DNA of 16,457 bases from an uncultured Clostridia bacterium (GCA_946405475.1 CAMJHI010000019.1:1-16457); one strand, 5' to 3'. Shown: positions 7,133-14,272, numbered from the stretch's first letter. Made by a program: numbers and translations. The notes: a model not told the origin generated them from the letters alone.

Positions 7133-8361
7133 TTTGCTTCCTCCTCTGCGCTCACGGCGGGAACATCCTCGCCGACCATGGCTTTGGGCGCGACCCTGGC
7201 GCCCCGGCCGACCCTGACGCCGGCGCCGACCACGGCAACGCCCCATTCCTCACGGTTGGGGGTGTTTTCGGGCTTTTCGCCCACCACGGCGCCCGGCTCG
7301 ATCACGGCGTTTTCCGCCACGATGGCGTACTGCACGACCGCGCCTTTTTTGATCACGGTGCCCGGCATGATGATGGAAGAATCGACCACGGCGCCTTCTT
7401 CCACCTTCACCTTGGCAAAGAGCACCGAGTAATCCACGTTGCCGGCAATGGAGCAGCCTTCGGTGACCATGGAGTTCTGCACCTTGGCCTTGGCGGAAAT
7501 GTAATGCGGCGGCGCGGCGGCGGTTTTGGAGTAAATGCGCCAGGAGGGATCGCTCAGATCGAGATCGACGCTCGGGCGGAGCAGGTCGAGGTTCGACTCC
7601 CACAGGCTGTCGATGGTACCCACGTCTTTCCAGTAGCCGTCGAACTGATAGGCAAACAGGCGTTCGCCCGCCTGGTGCATGGCGGGGATGAGATCCTTGC
7701 CGAAGTCGTTGCTGGAATTTTCATCGGCCTCGTCCGCCAGCAGGTATTCGCGCAGCTTGCTCCACGTGAACACGTAAACGCCCATGGAGGCCTTGTTGCT
7801 GTGCGGCTCCTTCGGTTTTTCTTCAAACGCGGTGATCGCGCCGTTGTCGTCCACCATCATCAGGCCGAAGCGGGACGCTTCCTCCCACGGCACCTCGAGC
7901 ATGGCGATGGTGCAGGCCGCATTCTTTTCCTTGTGGTAGGCGAGCATTTTGGAATAATCCATTTTATAAATATGGTCGCCCGAGAGGATGCACACGTATT
8001 CGGGATCGTAACGGTCGATGAAGTTGATGTTCTGGTAAATGGCGTTGGCCGTGCCCTTGTACCATTCGCTGCCCTTGATCTGCTGATAGGGCGAAAGAAT
8101 GTGCACGCCGCCGCTTTCGCGGTCAAGATCCCACGCCGCGCCGTTGCCGATGTAATCGTTGAGCTCCAGCGGCTGATACTGGGTCAGCACGCCCACCGTG
8201 TAAATGCCGGAATTGACGCAGTTGGACAGCGGAAAATCAATGATCCTGTATTTACCGCCGTAGGGCACGGCAGGCTTGGCGATGTTTTTGGTCAGGATGC
8301 CCAGCCGGCTGCCCTGACCGCCGGCCAGCAGCATGGCAATGCATTCCGTTTTTTTGGACAT
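7129..8361 (-). CDS. glgC: Glucose-1-phosphate adenylyltransferase (ADP-glucose pyrophosphorylase)
   Basis: This 410-residue cytoplasmic enzyme makes ADP-glucose and pyrophosphate from ATP and glucose-1-phosphate, the committed step of glycogen synthesis. The nucleotidyltransferase domain has LLAGGQGSRL (11-20), KPAVPYGGKYRIIDFPLSNC (29-48), GTANAIYQN, the metal/catalytic SGDHIYKMDY (127-136) and the glucose-1-phosphate-binding FEEKP (179-183). DVGTIDSLWESN closes that domain, and hexapeptide-type beta-helix repeats fill the C-terminal third. All key residues are intact, in contrast to glgD. AGGAGG precedes the ATG at 8361. It lies 19 bp after the GT4 gene and overlaps glgD by 4 bp, so the two subunits are probably translationally coupled. 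The C-terminus ends in an acidic EEEAK. Confidence 0.97.
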   Translation of the reverse strand: MSKKTECIAMLLAGGQGSRLGILTKNIAKPAVPYGGKYRIIDFPLSNCVNSGIYTVGVLTQYQPLELNDYIGNGAAWDLDRESGGVHILSPYQQIKGSEWYKGTANAIYQNINFIDRYDPEYVCILSGDHIYKMDYSKMLAYHKEKNAACTIAMLEVPWEEASRFGLMMVDDNGAITAFEEKPKEPHSNKASMGVYVFTWSKLREYLLADEADENSSNDFGKDLIPAMHQAGERLFAYQFDGYWKDVGTIDSLWESNLDLLRPSVDLDLSDPSWRIYSKTAAAPPHYISAKAKVQNSMVTEGCSIAGNVDYSVLFAKVKVEEGAVVDSSIIMPGTVIKKGAVVQYAIVAENAVIEPGAVVGEKPENTPNREEWGVAVVGAGVRVGRGARVAPKAMVGEDVPAVSAEEEAK

Positions 8362-8380
8362 AGGGAAACCTCCTCTTCAT

Positions 8381-9472
8381 TTATTCGGAAAGTGTTTTAT
8401 CGTAAATATTCAAAACCGTTTGGATCCATTCCTCCAGCCGGTACACCCGGAACACCGCTTCGCTTTGCGCGGTCAGTTCTTCTGCGGGCGGCGGAAAATG
8501 AAGGATCAGACGGGTTTTTGCGGTGAGATCGTCGGCGCTGCCGCTTTCAAAATAAGCGGCGCAGGGCAGGGCCAGCGCGGTGTGCGCCGGGATATCGCTG
8601 AGCACGGTGGGCACCTTCAGCCACGCCGCCTCCAAAACCGAATAGGGCAGCCCCTCGCTGCGGCTCGGCGCAAGGAACGCGTCGCACAGGCGGAAATAGC
8701 TGGCGATATCGTTGCGCGGGGGCAGAAGCCGGAGCCAATTTGGTATTGTACCAAACCGCTCCTCGATTTTTTGTCGAATCTCCTCCTGATGCGAGGTCAG
8801 GATCAGGATCAAATCGGCCGCGTCGCCGGTTTTGTTCAGGCTGTCCAGCGCCTCCAGCGCCAGATCCACGCCCTTGACTTCATAAAGAAAGCCGAAAAGC
8901 ATGAGCGTTTTGGCGTTTTCACGCAGCCCGAGCGCCGTTTTATCCAGCGGCTCAAACTGCTCCAGCCTTGGGAAAAAGATGGCGTTTTTCGCCGTGTAGG
9001 CGGGCTGGTTTGGGTAGAACCGCTTCGCGTCGTTCGTCAGCTTTTCGCTGCAGCCGATGAAGGTCTTGCCGCGCAGCAGCAGCTTTTCGATCACGCGGGC
9101 AAGCCCGGTGTGGATATGCAGCGCGCAGTGCAGGTGGATGAGCTGCGGAATGCTGCTCCCGCACGCCGCCAGATCAAAGAGCAGAAGATAAGGTAATTTA
9201 TAAAAATGGTGGTGGATGAGCGTAACGCCGTGGCGCTTGATGACGCCGCGCAGCAGCCTCAGGTCGCTCAGAAAGCGGCCGGACAGGTAATACACCGCCG
9301 CCTGTTCGCCCAGCTCCTTCGCCCAATCGCGTTTGGCGGTGGCGGCGGGGAACACGTAGACCGTATCCCACCCGCGTGCTTTCGCCGCTTTGCGCAGGGC
9401 TTCGAGCGAATTGATGAAGTTGCCGCGGCAGGGGGACTTGAAATCGGCAAAATGCAGCACGGTCCGGCTCAT
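8381..9472 (-). CDS. GT4-like glycosyltransferase embedded in the glycogen operon
   Basis: This 363-residue protein has two Rossmann halves (GT-B fold). The N-terminal half has a Gly/Asn loop (SPCRGNFINSLEAL, 13-26) and HHHF near 87-90. The C-terminal half opens with LFGFLYEVKGVDLALEAL (192-209) and carries the donor-site EX7E motif, Glu273 to Glu281 (SRSEGLPYSVLEAAW). There is no signal peptide or transmembrane helix. The family usually transfers sugars from NDP-sugars with retention; donor and acceptor are unknown here. It starts within the glgB stop (ATGA) with only a distant GGGAG, so translation is probably coupled to glgB. glgC begins 19 bp after its end. That intimate position suggests a job in glucan metabolism, perhaps priming or another glucosyl product, but its sequence resembles polysaccharide-type GT4 enzymes and no specific assignment is justified. 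Confidence 0.85.
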   Translation of the reverse strand: MSRTVLHFADFKSPCRGNFINSLEALRKAAKARGWDTVYVFPAATAKRDWAKELGEQAAVYYLSGRFLSDLRLLRGVIKRHGVTLIHHHFYKLPYLLLFDLAACGSSIPQLIHLHCALHIHTGLARVIEKLLLRGKTFIGCSEKLTNDAKRFYPNQPAYTAKNAIFFPRLEQFEPLDKTALGLRENAKTLMLFGFLYEVKGVDLALEALDSLNKTGDAADLILILTSHQEEIRQKIEERFGTIPNWLRLLPPRNDIASYFRLCDAFLAPSRSEGLPYSVLEAAWLKVPTVLSDIPAHTALALPCAAYFESGSADDLTAKTRLILHFPPPAEELTAQSEAVFRVYRLEEWIQTVLNIYDKTLSE

Positions 9473-11367
9473 TTTGTTTTGGCCGCTCCCCTCTTTTTCG
9501 GCGCGCGGCGCACGAGCCTGAGATAGATCGTGCTCAGCCCGGCGAGGTTGAGCGACAGGCTCTGATCGTGGCCGTGCATGGCGACGGGCTGCGATTTGAC
9601 CTTGCCGGTCAGGCCGCGCCCCGTGCCGCCGAAGCGCTCTTCATCGGAATTGAACACGACCTCGTAAGTGCCGGCGACCGGCACGCCGATTTTGTAATCG
9701 AAGCGATCGACCGTGGTGAGGTTCGACACGCAGATGATCTCCTTCCCCTTTTCATCCATGCGGCGGAAGGCGATGACCGAGTTGGTGTTGTCGTCGCTCG
9801 AGATCCACGAAAAGCCCTCCCAGCTGTAGTCGATCTGCCACAGCGGCGCGTTCTCTTTATAAAAATGATTGAGCTCTTTTGTGTAATCCTTCAGCTTGCG
9901 GTGCATGTCGTAATCGAGCAGCAGCCAATCCAGCCCCGCGTCGTATTTCCATTCGATGAACTGCCCGAATTCGCAGCCCATGAACAGCAGCTTTTTGCCC
10001 GGGTGGGCGTACATATAGCCGAGGAACGACCGCACGCCGGCGAATTTTTCTTCGTAGGTGCCGGGCATTTTGTTGATGAGCGAGCATTTGCCGTGCACGA
10101 CCTCATCGTGCGAAATGGGCAGCACGAAGTTTTCGGAAAAGGCGTAGAAAAACGAAAACGTGAGGCATTCGTGGTTGAACTTGCGGTAGATGCCGTCGAG
10201 CGAAAAGTAGCGCAGGCAGTCGTTCATCCAGCCCATGTTCCACTTGAAGTTGAACCCCAGACCGCCGTTGCAGGTCGGCTTGGACACCAGCGGGAACGAG
10301 GTGGATTCCTCCGCGATCATCATGCAGTCCCAGAAATCGCGGAAAATGGACTCGTTGAGCTTTTTGATGAAGGCAATGGCCTCTAAATTCTGGTTGCCGC
10401 CGTAGATGTTCGGCTGCCACTGACCCGCCTCGCGCGCGTAATCTAAATAAACCATAGAAGCTACCGCGTCGATGCGCAGGCCGTCGACGTGATATTCCTT
10501 CAGCCACATGGCGGCGCTGGACATGAGAAAGCTCTGCACCTCATGCCGCCCGAAATCGAACACGCGCGTGCCCCACTGGTAGTGTTCCCCTTTTTTGGGG
10601 TCGGCATACTCGTAGCACGCCTCGCCGTCGAACTCATAAAGCCCGTAAGCGTCCTTCGGGAAATGCGCCGGCACCCAGTCGAGGATGACGCCGACGCCCG
10701 CCTGATGGCAGCGGTCGACGAAATACATGAAATCCTTCGGCTCGCCGTAGCGCGAGGTCGGCGCGAAATAGCCCGTGACCTGATAGCCCCACGACCCGTC
10801 GAACGGGTATTCGCCCAAGGGCATGAGCTCGATGTGCGTATAGCCCATGTCGACCACGTAGGGAATGAGCGCGTCGGCCAGATCGCGATAAGAATAGAAG
10901 TTGCCGTCGTCGTGCTGCTTCCAGCTGCCCGCGTGCACTTCATAAATGTTGATCGGTTCGTCATAGACCCGCACCTTTTTGCGGTGCGCCAGCCATTCGT
11001 CGTCCTGCCAGTCGTAGCCGCTCAAATCATAAAGCTTGGAGGCGTTTTTCGGCCGGGTCTCGGTGTGGAACGCGTAGGGGTCGCTCTTGAGCAGCTCGCG
11101 CCCGTCTTGGGCGCGCACGGCGAACTTGTAAACGTCGAACACGTGAAGGTTTGCGATCTCGGTTTCCCACACGCCGCCGGTGAGCGGGCGCATCGGGTTC
11201 GCGCCGCTGTTCCAGCCGTTGAAGTCGCCCACCACGCTCACGCTTTGGGCGTGGGGCGCCCAGACGCGGAACACAACGCTGCCGTCCGGCTGAAAGTGCG
11301 CGCCCAGATAGTCGTAGCTGCGGGCATTTTCGCCCTTGTTGAACAAATAAAGCGGTACGTTATCCAT
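9469..11367 (-). CDS. glgB: 1,4-alpha-glucan (glycogen) branching enzyme, GH13
   Basis: This 632-residue cytoplasmic enzyme cuts alpha-1,4 glucan chains and rejoins them as alpha-1,6 branches. A CBM48-like N-terminal domain covers about residues 15-105 (FRVWAPHAQSVSVVGDFNGW). The TIM barrel follows with IYEVHAGSW (141-149), ELMPLGEYPFDGSWGYQVTG (180-199), nucleophile Asp300 in DGLRIDAVASM, acid/base Glu353 in MIAEEST and Asp421 in SHDEVVHG. Their spacing equals that of the E. coli triad. A C-terminal all-beta domain ends the protein, with a basic tail. It lacks the extra ~100-residue N1 domain of the longer enzymes. The ATG at 11367 follows GCAGGAG. It is first in the operon, 46 bp from the promoter -10, and its stop overlaps the next start by 4 bp. 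Confidence 0.97.
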   Translation of the reverse strand: MDNVPLYLFNKGENARSYDYLGAHFQPDGSVVFRVWAPHAQSVSVVGDFNGWNSGANPMRPLTGGVWETEIANLHVFDVYKFAVRAQDGRELLKSDPYAFHTETRPKNASKLYDLSGYDWQDDEWLAHRKKVRVYDEPINIYEVHAGSWKQHDDGNFYSYRDLADALIPYVVDMGYTHIELMPLGEYPFDGSWGYQVTGYFAPTSRYGEPKDFMYFVDRCHQAGVGVILDWVPAHFPKDAYGLYEFDGEACYEYADPKKGEHYQWGTRVFDFGRHEVQSFLMSSAAMWLKEYHVDGLRIDAVASMVYLDYAREAGQWQPNIYGGNQNLEAIAFIKKLNESIFRDFWDCMMIAEESTSFPLVSKPTCNGGLGFNFKWNMGWMNDCLRYFSLDGIYRKFNHECLTFSFFYAFSENFVLPISHDEVVHGKCSLINKMPGTYEEKFAGVRSFLGYMYAHPGKKLLFMGCEFGQFIEWKYDAGLDWLLLDYDMHRKLKDYTKELNHFYKENAPLWQIDYSWEGFSWISSDDNTNSVIAFRRMDEKGKEIICVSNLTTVDRFDYKIGVPVAGTYEVVFNSDEERFGGTGRGLTGKVKSQPVAMHGHDQSLSLNLAGLSTIYLRLVRRAPKKRGAAKTK

Positions 11368-11412
11368 GTTGTTTGCTCCTGCCGATCATCATAAAGATTC
11401 GTATACGAAATT

Positions 11413-11441
11413 ATCATAGCAAATTCTTTTTCAAATTTCAA
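11413..11441 (-). promoter_or_regulatory. Sigma-A promoter of the glg operon
   Basis: On the minus strand, TTGAAA (plus 11436-11441), 17 bp, then TATGAT (plus 11413-11418) lie 46 bp upstream of the glgB ATG. The surrounding DNA is A/T-rich. No other promoter of this quality was found between glgB and glgA. Confidence 0.75.
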
Positions 11442-11519
11442 GACGTTTTGTTGCATTTTGTTAAAAGACTGGCAAAAGAATGTGATTTGATTTGTACAGT
11501 TTGTTAAAAAACAAGGGCA

Positions 11520-11555
11520 GAACGGCAAAAAGCGCCGCCCGGCACGCCGCCGTTC
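11520..11555. other. Hairpin in the glgB/rplU divergent spacer, role unknown
   Basis: GAACGGC (11520-11526) and GCCGTTC (11549-11555) form a 7 bp stem around a GC-rich loop in otherwise A/T-rich DNA. No T run follows closely on either strand, so it is not a clear terminator. It lies upstream of both promoters and could bind a protein or be a remnant. Confidence 0.3.
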
Positions 11556-11583
11556 AGCCGACGAAAAAAACAAGAAAAAAGAC

Positions 11584-11612
11584 TTGACATAAAAAAGGCA
11601 CTGTGTTATAGT
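11584..11612 (+). promoter_or_regulatory. Sigma-A promoter of the rplU-prp-rpmA operon
   Basis: TTGACA (11584-11589), 17 bp, then TATAGT (11607-11612). Transcription would begin at about 11618-11620, exactly where the structured leader starts. Confidence 0.85.
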
Positions 11613-11618
11613 GTTTAG

Positions 11619-11690
11619 GCCGCTTATTCCGGGTTGCGCTGTTTTGCGCCTAAATTCGCCTTTTCGGGCGGTACCCCACAATAGCGAGAC
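11619..11690 (+). ncRNA. Ribosomal protein L21 leader (autoregulatory 5' UTR structure)
   Basis: Between promoter and rplU the RNA can fold as a closed multi-branch structure. The basal stem pairs CGCTTATT (11621-11628) with AATAGCG (11680-11686), and GGGT (11631-11634) pairs with ACCC (11673-11676). Inside are two hairpins, GCGC-TGTTTT-GCGC (11636-11649) and CGCC-TTTTCG-GGCG (11657-11670). The motif GGTACCCCACAA followed by AGCGAGAC, its place before rplU, and the stem order agree with what I recall of the Firmicutes L21 leader. Such leaders are thought to let a ribosomal protein repress its own operon. Confidence 0.72.
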
Positions 11691-11711
11691 TTATTAAAAG
11701 AGGGAAAAATT

Positions 11712-12023
11712 ATGTACGCCATCATCGAAACCGGCGGCAAGCAGTACAAAGTTTCTGCCGGCGACACCATTTTCATTGAGAAGCTCGATGTTGAAGCTGA
11801 CAGCGAGGTCGTGTTCGACAAAGTCATCGCCATCGGCACCGACGATTCCATCAACGTCGGCACCCCCTATGTGGCCGGCGCGACCGTGACCGCCAAGGCC
11901 ATCAAAAACGGCAAGGGCAAAAAGATCGTTGTTTTCACCTACAAGCCCAAAAAGAACGAGAAGCGCAAGATGGGCCACAGACAGCCTTACACCAAGGTTG
12001 AGATCGCTGCCATCAACGCTTAA
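11712..12023 (+). CDS. rplU: 50S ribosomal protein L21
   Basis: This 103-residue protein of the large ribosomal subunit binds 23S rRNA. It starts with the family signature MYAIIETGGKQYKV. The conserved C-terminal RNA-binding part follows (FTYKPKKNEKRKMGHRQPYT, residues 77-96). The length is standard. The ATG at 11712 is preceded by AGAGGG. It is first in the rplU-prp-rpmA order usual in Firmicutes and is preceded by a leader RNA. Confidence 0.98.
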   Translation: MYAIIETGGKQYKVSAGDTIFIEKLDVEADSEVVFDKVIAIGTDDSINVGTPYVAGATVTAKAIKNGKGKKIVVFTYKPKKNEKRKMGHRQPYTKVEIAAINA

Positions 12024-12028
12024 TCGCC

Positions 12029-12355
12029 ATGATCCGTTTCAAGTTCTTCCTTGCGGGCGACGCCGTCACGGGGTTTGACGTGAAGGGTCACGCGGAACAC
12101 GGGGACGAGGGCAGCGACATCGTCTGCGCCGCCGTTTCCTCGGCCGCCTACCTCACCGCCAACACGCTGACCGACTTTTTGAAGGTCGACGCCGCCGTTT
12201 CCGACGACCCGAACGGCCGCATGACGCTGACCCTTCGTTCCGACAGCGAAGCGGCGCGGCAGGTGCTCAAAGGGCTTGAACACCACGTCAGGATGCTGTG
12301 CGAGCAGTACCCCGACTGCATCAAAATATTTTACGGAGGAAATCAAAATGCTTAA
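12029..12355 (+). CDS. prp: Prp, cysteine protease that trims ribosomal protein L27
   Basis: This 108-residue YsxB/Prp-family protease is essential in Staphylococcus aureus, where it removes the N-terminal extension of L27 before or during ribosome assembly. The active-site signature is complete: His21 in KGHAEHGDEGSD and Cys33 in IVCAAVSSAA. Its substrate gene, rpmA, lies immediately downstream and does encode the cleavable extension. The start at 12029 is 5 bp after the rplU stop and has no good Shine-Dalgarno sequence, so expression probably depends on translational coupling to rplU. That would keep protease levels lower than those of the ribosomal proteins. The last 8 bp overlap rpmA in another frame. 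Confidence 0.95.
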   Translation: MIRFKFFLAGDAVTGFDVKGHAEHGDEGSDIVCAAVSSAAYLTANTLTDFLKVDAAVSDDPNGRMTLTLRSDSEAARQVLKGLEHHVRMLCEQYPDCIKIFYGGNQNA

Positions 12356-12632
12356 GATCAACATTCAGCTTTTCGCGCATAAAAAAGGTATGGGTTCCAC
12401 CCGCAACGGCCGTGATTCCGAATCCAAGCGTCTGGGCGCCAAGCGTGCCGACGGTCAGTTCGTTCTCGCGGGCAACATCCTCGTGCGTCAGCGCGGCACC
12501 CACATCCACCCCGGCACCAACGTGGGCAAGGGCAAGGATGACACCCTGTTCGCCACCGCAGACGGCGTTGTGCGCTTTGAGCGCCTTGGCCGCGACCGCA
12601 AAAAGGTCAGCGTTTACACGGTCGAGCAGTAA
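12348..12632 (+). CDS. rpmA: 50S ribosomal protein L27 with Prp-cleavable N-terminus
   Basis: This 94-residue L27 protein has an N-terminal tail that reaches the peptidyl-transferase centre. The first nine residues, MLKINIQLF, form the Firmicutes extension that Prp removes, leaving AHKKGMGSTRNGRDSESKRL as the mature start. The usual cleavage motif is QFF followed by Ala; here it reads QLF. The body is canonical (FVLAGNILVRQRGTHIHPG). The ATG at 12348 is preceded by GGAGGAAATCAAA and lies within the end of prp. An upstream in-frame start at 12276 is rejected because it would hide the extension. The gene is followed by a strong terminator; obgE, often next in this cluster, is not here. Confidence 0.98.
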   Translation: MLKINIQLFAHKKGMGSTRNGRDSESKRLGAKRADGQFVLAGNILVRQRGTHIHPGTNVGKGKDDTLFATADGVVRFERLGRDRKKVSVYTVEQ

Positions 12633-12647
12633 TCAAACAACATGACG

Positions 12648-12682
12648 AACGCCCCTCGGAGAGATCCGGGGGGCGTTATTTT
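12648..12682 (+). terminator. Rho-independent terminator of the rplU-prp-rpmA operon
   Basis: AACGCCCCTCGGA (12648-12660) pairs with TCCGGGGGGCGTT (12665-12677) over 13 positions with one T-G wobble. The loop is a GAGA tetraloop, and the tail is ATTTTA. It lies 15 bp after the rpmA stop. This is the strongest terminator in the window. Confidence 0.92.
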
Positions 12683-12690
12683 ATGAGTAT

Positions 12691-12713
12691 CGGAATTTGC
12701 TTTGCAAATTCCG
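12691..12713. repeat. Left palindrome of the structured repeat
   Basis: CGGAATTTGC-TTT-GCAAATTCCG is a perfect 10 bp stem with a 3 nt loop, starting 9 bases after the rpmA terminator tail. Confidence 0.85.
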
Positions 12714-12808
12714 AAATGAATACGGAAGACTTACGACTGAAAACTGAATAATAAAGGGAATCCTTCGGCTTCGGATTATAAAATGGGTAAGGGCGAAGCC
12801 CTTCCACC

Positions 12809-12836
12809 ATTTCGCATTTCGCACTTCGCCTTTCGC
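12809..12836 (+). repeat. Four tandem heptamers, consensus ATTTCGC
   Basis: The units read ATTTCGC, ATTTCGC, ACTTCGC and CTTTCGC in direct succession, a clear 7-base period. Confidence 0.85.
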
Positions 12837-12874
12837 ATGATCGAGCTGATAACCGATAGCTCGTTTTCCCGACA

Positions 12875-12909
12875 GCGATTTGCTATCCGCTATTTGCTAT
12901 CCGCTAACT
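12875..12909 (+). repeat. Five tandem heptamers, consensus GCTATYY
   Basis: The units read GCGATTT, GCTATCC, GCTATTT, GCTATCC and GCTAACT. The middle also reads as a perfect 14 bp tandem duplication (12878-12891 and 12892-12905). In another phase the units read ATTTGCT, close to the ATTTCGC array 40 bases upstream, which suggests a common origin. Confidence 0.85.
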
Positions 12910-12912
12910 GCT

Positions 12913-12945
12913 CAAATCGTAATTTGCAAAGCAAATTACGATTTG
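12913..12945. repeat. Right palindrome, contains the rarA stop codon
   Basis: A perfect 15 bp stem (CAAATCGTAATTTGC at 12913-12927, complement at 12931-12945) has a 3 nt AAA loop. The last two sense codons (Lys, Ser) of rarA and its TAA lie in one arm. No T run follows on the minus strand, so it is not a standard terminator. Confidence 0.85.
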
Positions 12946-14207
12946 TTCTTGATTTTATCCCAATACGCTTTGGCGGCCTGTTCGTTTTTGTTGTCGCCCC
13001 ATTCGTAATAGGTGCGGCCGACCAGCGCGTCGGGCAGATACTGCTGCTCGAGCCAGTGGTGCGGGTAGGCGTGGGGGTATTCATAAAACTGCCCCTTGCG
13101 GGCGTTATCCTCGCCGTCAAAGTGCTTGTTTTGCAGCTGACGCGGAACGGGGCCGCTTTTGCCCTGCTTGAGATCGGCCAGCGCGGCGTTGATGGCGTTG
13201 TAGCCGGAATTGGATTTGGGCGCGGTCGCCACTAAAATGACCGCGTTGGCCAAGGGGATGCGCGCTTCGGGCAGACCGAGCTGCAGCGCGGAATCCACCG
13301 CCGCCTGCACGATGGGGATGAGCTGCGGATAGGCCAGCCCCACGTCTTCGTTGGCGCACACCAGCAGCCGCCGACAGGCCGAGGGCAGATCGCCCGCCTC
13401 AAGCAGCCGCGCCAGATAGTGGACGGCGGCGTCGGGGTCGGAGCCGCGCATGGATTTCTGATAAGCCGAAATGATGTCGTAATGCTCGTCGCCGTCTTTA
13501 TCATATTTGAACGCGCTGCGCTGGGTGAGCTGCTGCGCCGTTTCCAGCCGCACGAAGCGACCGGTTTCGGTCACGTCGGCCGCCAGCCAGCACAGCTCCG
13601 CCGAGTTGACCGCCTTGCGCACGTCGCCGCCGCAGCCCGAGGCGATGTGGCGCAGCACGCCGTCCTCCAGCTCATATTCTTCGTGCGATTCCTCTGCCAG
13701 CGCGCGGAACGCGCGCAGCACGGCGGGCTCGATCTCCCGGGCGGTCACGCTTTTGAACTCAAACACCGTGGATCGGCTGAGCACCGCGTTGTAAACGTAA
13801 AAATAGGGGTTTTCGGTGGTGGAGGCGATGAGTGTGATCGACCCGTTTTCAATGAATTCCAGCAGCGTCTGCTGCTGTTTTTTGTTGAAGTATTGGATCT
13901 CATCCAGATACAGCAGCACGCCGTTGATGGCCGAAAGCGTGGCCGACTGGGCGATGACGTCTTTGATATCGGCGGTGCTTGCGGTGGTGCCGTTGAGCTT
14001 GCAGAAATATTTGTTGCTCCTCTTCGCCAGAATCTCGGCCAGCGTGGTCTTGCCCACGCCGGAGGGGCCGTAAAAAATGAGGTTGGGCACCGAGCCGGAA
14101 TCGATGATGCGGCGCAGCGCCATGCCGGGCGCGAGCAGATGCCGCTGCCCGACCATTTCCTCAACGGTCTGCGGGCGAAGCCGGTCGGCCAAGGGCTGAC
14201 TCATCAT
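12936..14207 (-). CDS. rarA: Replication-associated recombination protein A (RarA/MgsA, AAA+ ATPase)
   Basis: This 423-residue cytoplasmic clamp-loader-like AAA+ ATPase acts at stalled replication forks. Order: N-terminal PLADRLRPQTVEEMVGQRHL (5-24), Walker A GPSGVGKTT (47-55), Walker B VLLYLDEIQYFNKKQQ (97-112), sensor 1 STTENPYF with the nearby SRSTVFEF, and the conserved C-terminal SMRGSDPDAAVHYLARLL, VCANEDVGLA and EQQYLPDAL. The usual DEIH after Walker B is DEIQ here. Length is near the family norm of 420-450. I chose the ATG at 14207, with AAGGAAG upstream; the next codon is also ATG and equally possible. The extra reading to 14291 crosses the promoter. Its 3' end lies in a palindrome, so the last residues may have been altered by the repeat. 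It is monocistronic as far as visible. Confidence 0.95.
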   Translation of the reverse strand: MMSQPLADRLRPQTVEEMVGQRHLLAPGMALRRIIDSGSVPNLIFYGPSGVGKTTLAEILAKRSNKYFCKLNGTTASTADIKDVIAQSATLSAINGVLLYLDEIQYFNKKQQQTLLEFIENGSITLIASTTENPYFYVYNAVLSRSTVFEFKSVTAREIEPAVLRAFRALAEESHEEYELEDGVLRHIASGCGGDVRKAVNSAELCWLAADVTETGRFVRLETAQQLTQRSAFKYDKDGDEHYDIISAYQKSMRGSDPDAAVHYLARLLEAGDLPSACRRLLVCANEDVGLAYPQLIPIVQAAVDSALQLGLPEARIPLANAVILVATAPKSNSGYNAINAALADLKQGKSGPVPRQLQNKHFDGEDNARKGQFYEYPHAYPHHWLEQQYLPDALVGRTYYEWGDNKNEQAAKAYWDKIKNKS

Positions 14208-14243
14208 GGCGGCACTTCCTTTCTTTGTTGCACTGTGATTGTT

Positions 14244-14272
14244 ATTGTAAGAAAAAAACAGCCGGATTGCAA
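14244..14272 (-). promoter_or_regulatory. Probable sigma-A promoter of rarA
   Basis: On the minus strand, TTGCAA (14267-14272), 17 bp, then TACAAT (plus 14244-14249) lie 36 bp upstream of the rarA ATG. Confidence 0.65.

Larger units (their letters stand above)
12691..12945. repeat. Structured repeat region between rpmA and rarA
   Basis: This ~255 bp stretch has no credible gene but contains dense structure. In order it holds a perfect hairpin (12691-12713), A-rich heptamers around ACTGAAA/ACTGAAT (12735-12748), AATCC...GGATT (12759-12777), AAGGGC-GAA-GCCCTT (12789-12803), four TTCGC heptamers (12809-12836), CGAGCT...AGCTCG (12842-12863), five GCTA-type heptamers (12875-12909) and a perfect 33 bp palindrome (12913-12945). 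The outer hairpins share the core AATTTGC-3nt-GCAAATT, with TTT as loop on the plus strand at the left and on the minus strand at the right, so they behave like inverted ends. It is probably a composite repeat or non-autonomous element. I cannot name the family. Confidence 0.7.

Noticed and set aside
7133..7246. Longer glgD start at 7246
   Set aside because: The extra 38 residues are Arg/Gly-rich and lie fully within glgC in another frame. The ATG at 7132 is supported by AGGAGG and an ATGA overlap.
12809..12909. Tandem repeats considered as a CRISPR array
   Set aside because: The repeat units are 7 bases long and contiguous with no unique spacers, and no cas genes are present.
12913..12945. 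Right palindrome considered as the rarA terminator
   Set aside because: It begins within the coding sequence and is not followed by a T run on the minus strand. It fits the repeat element better.
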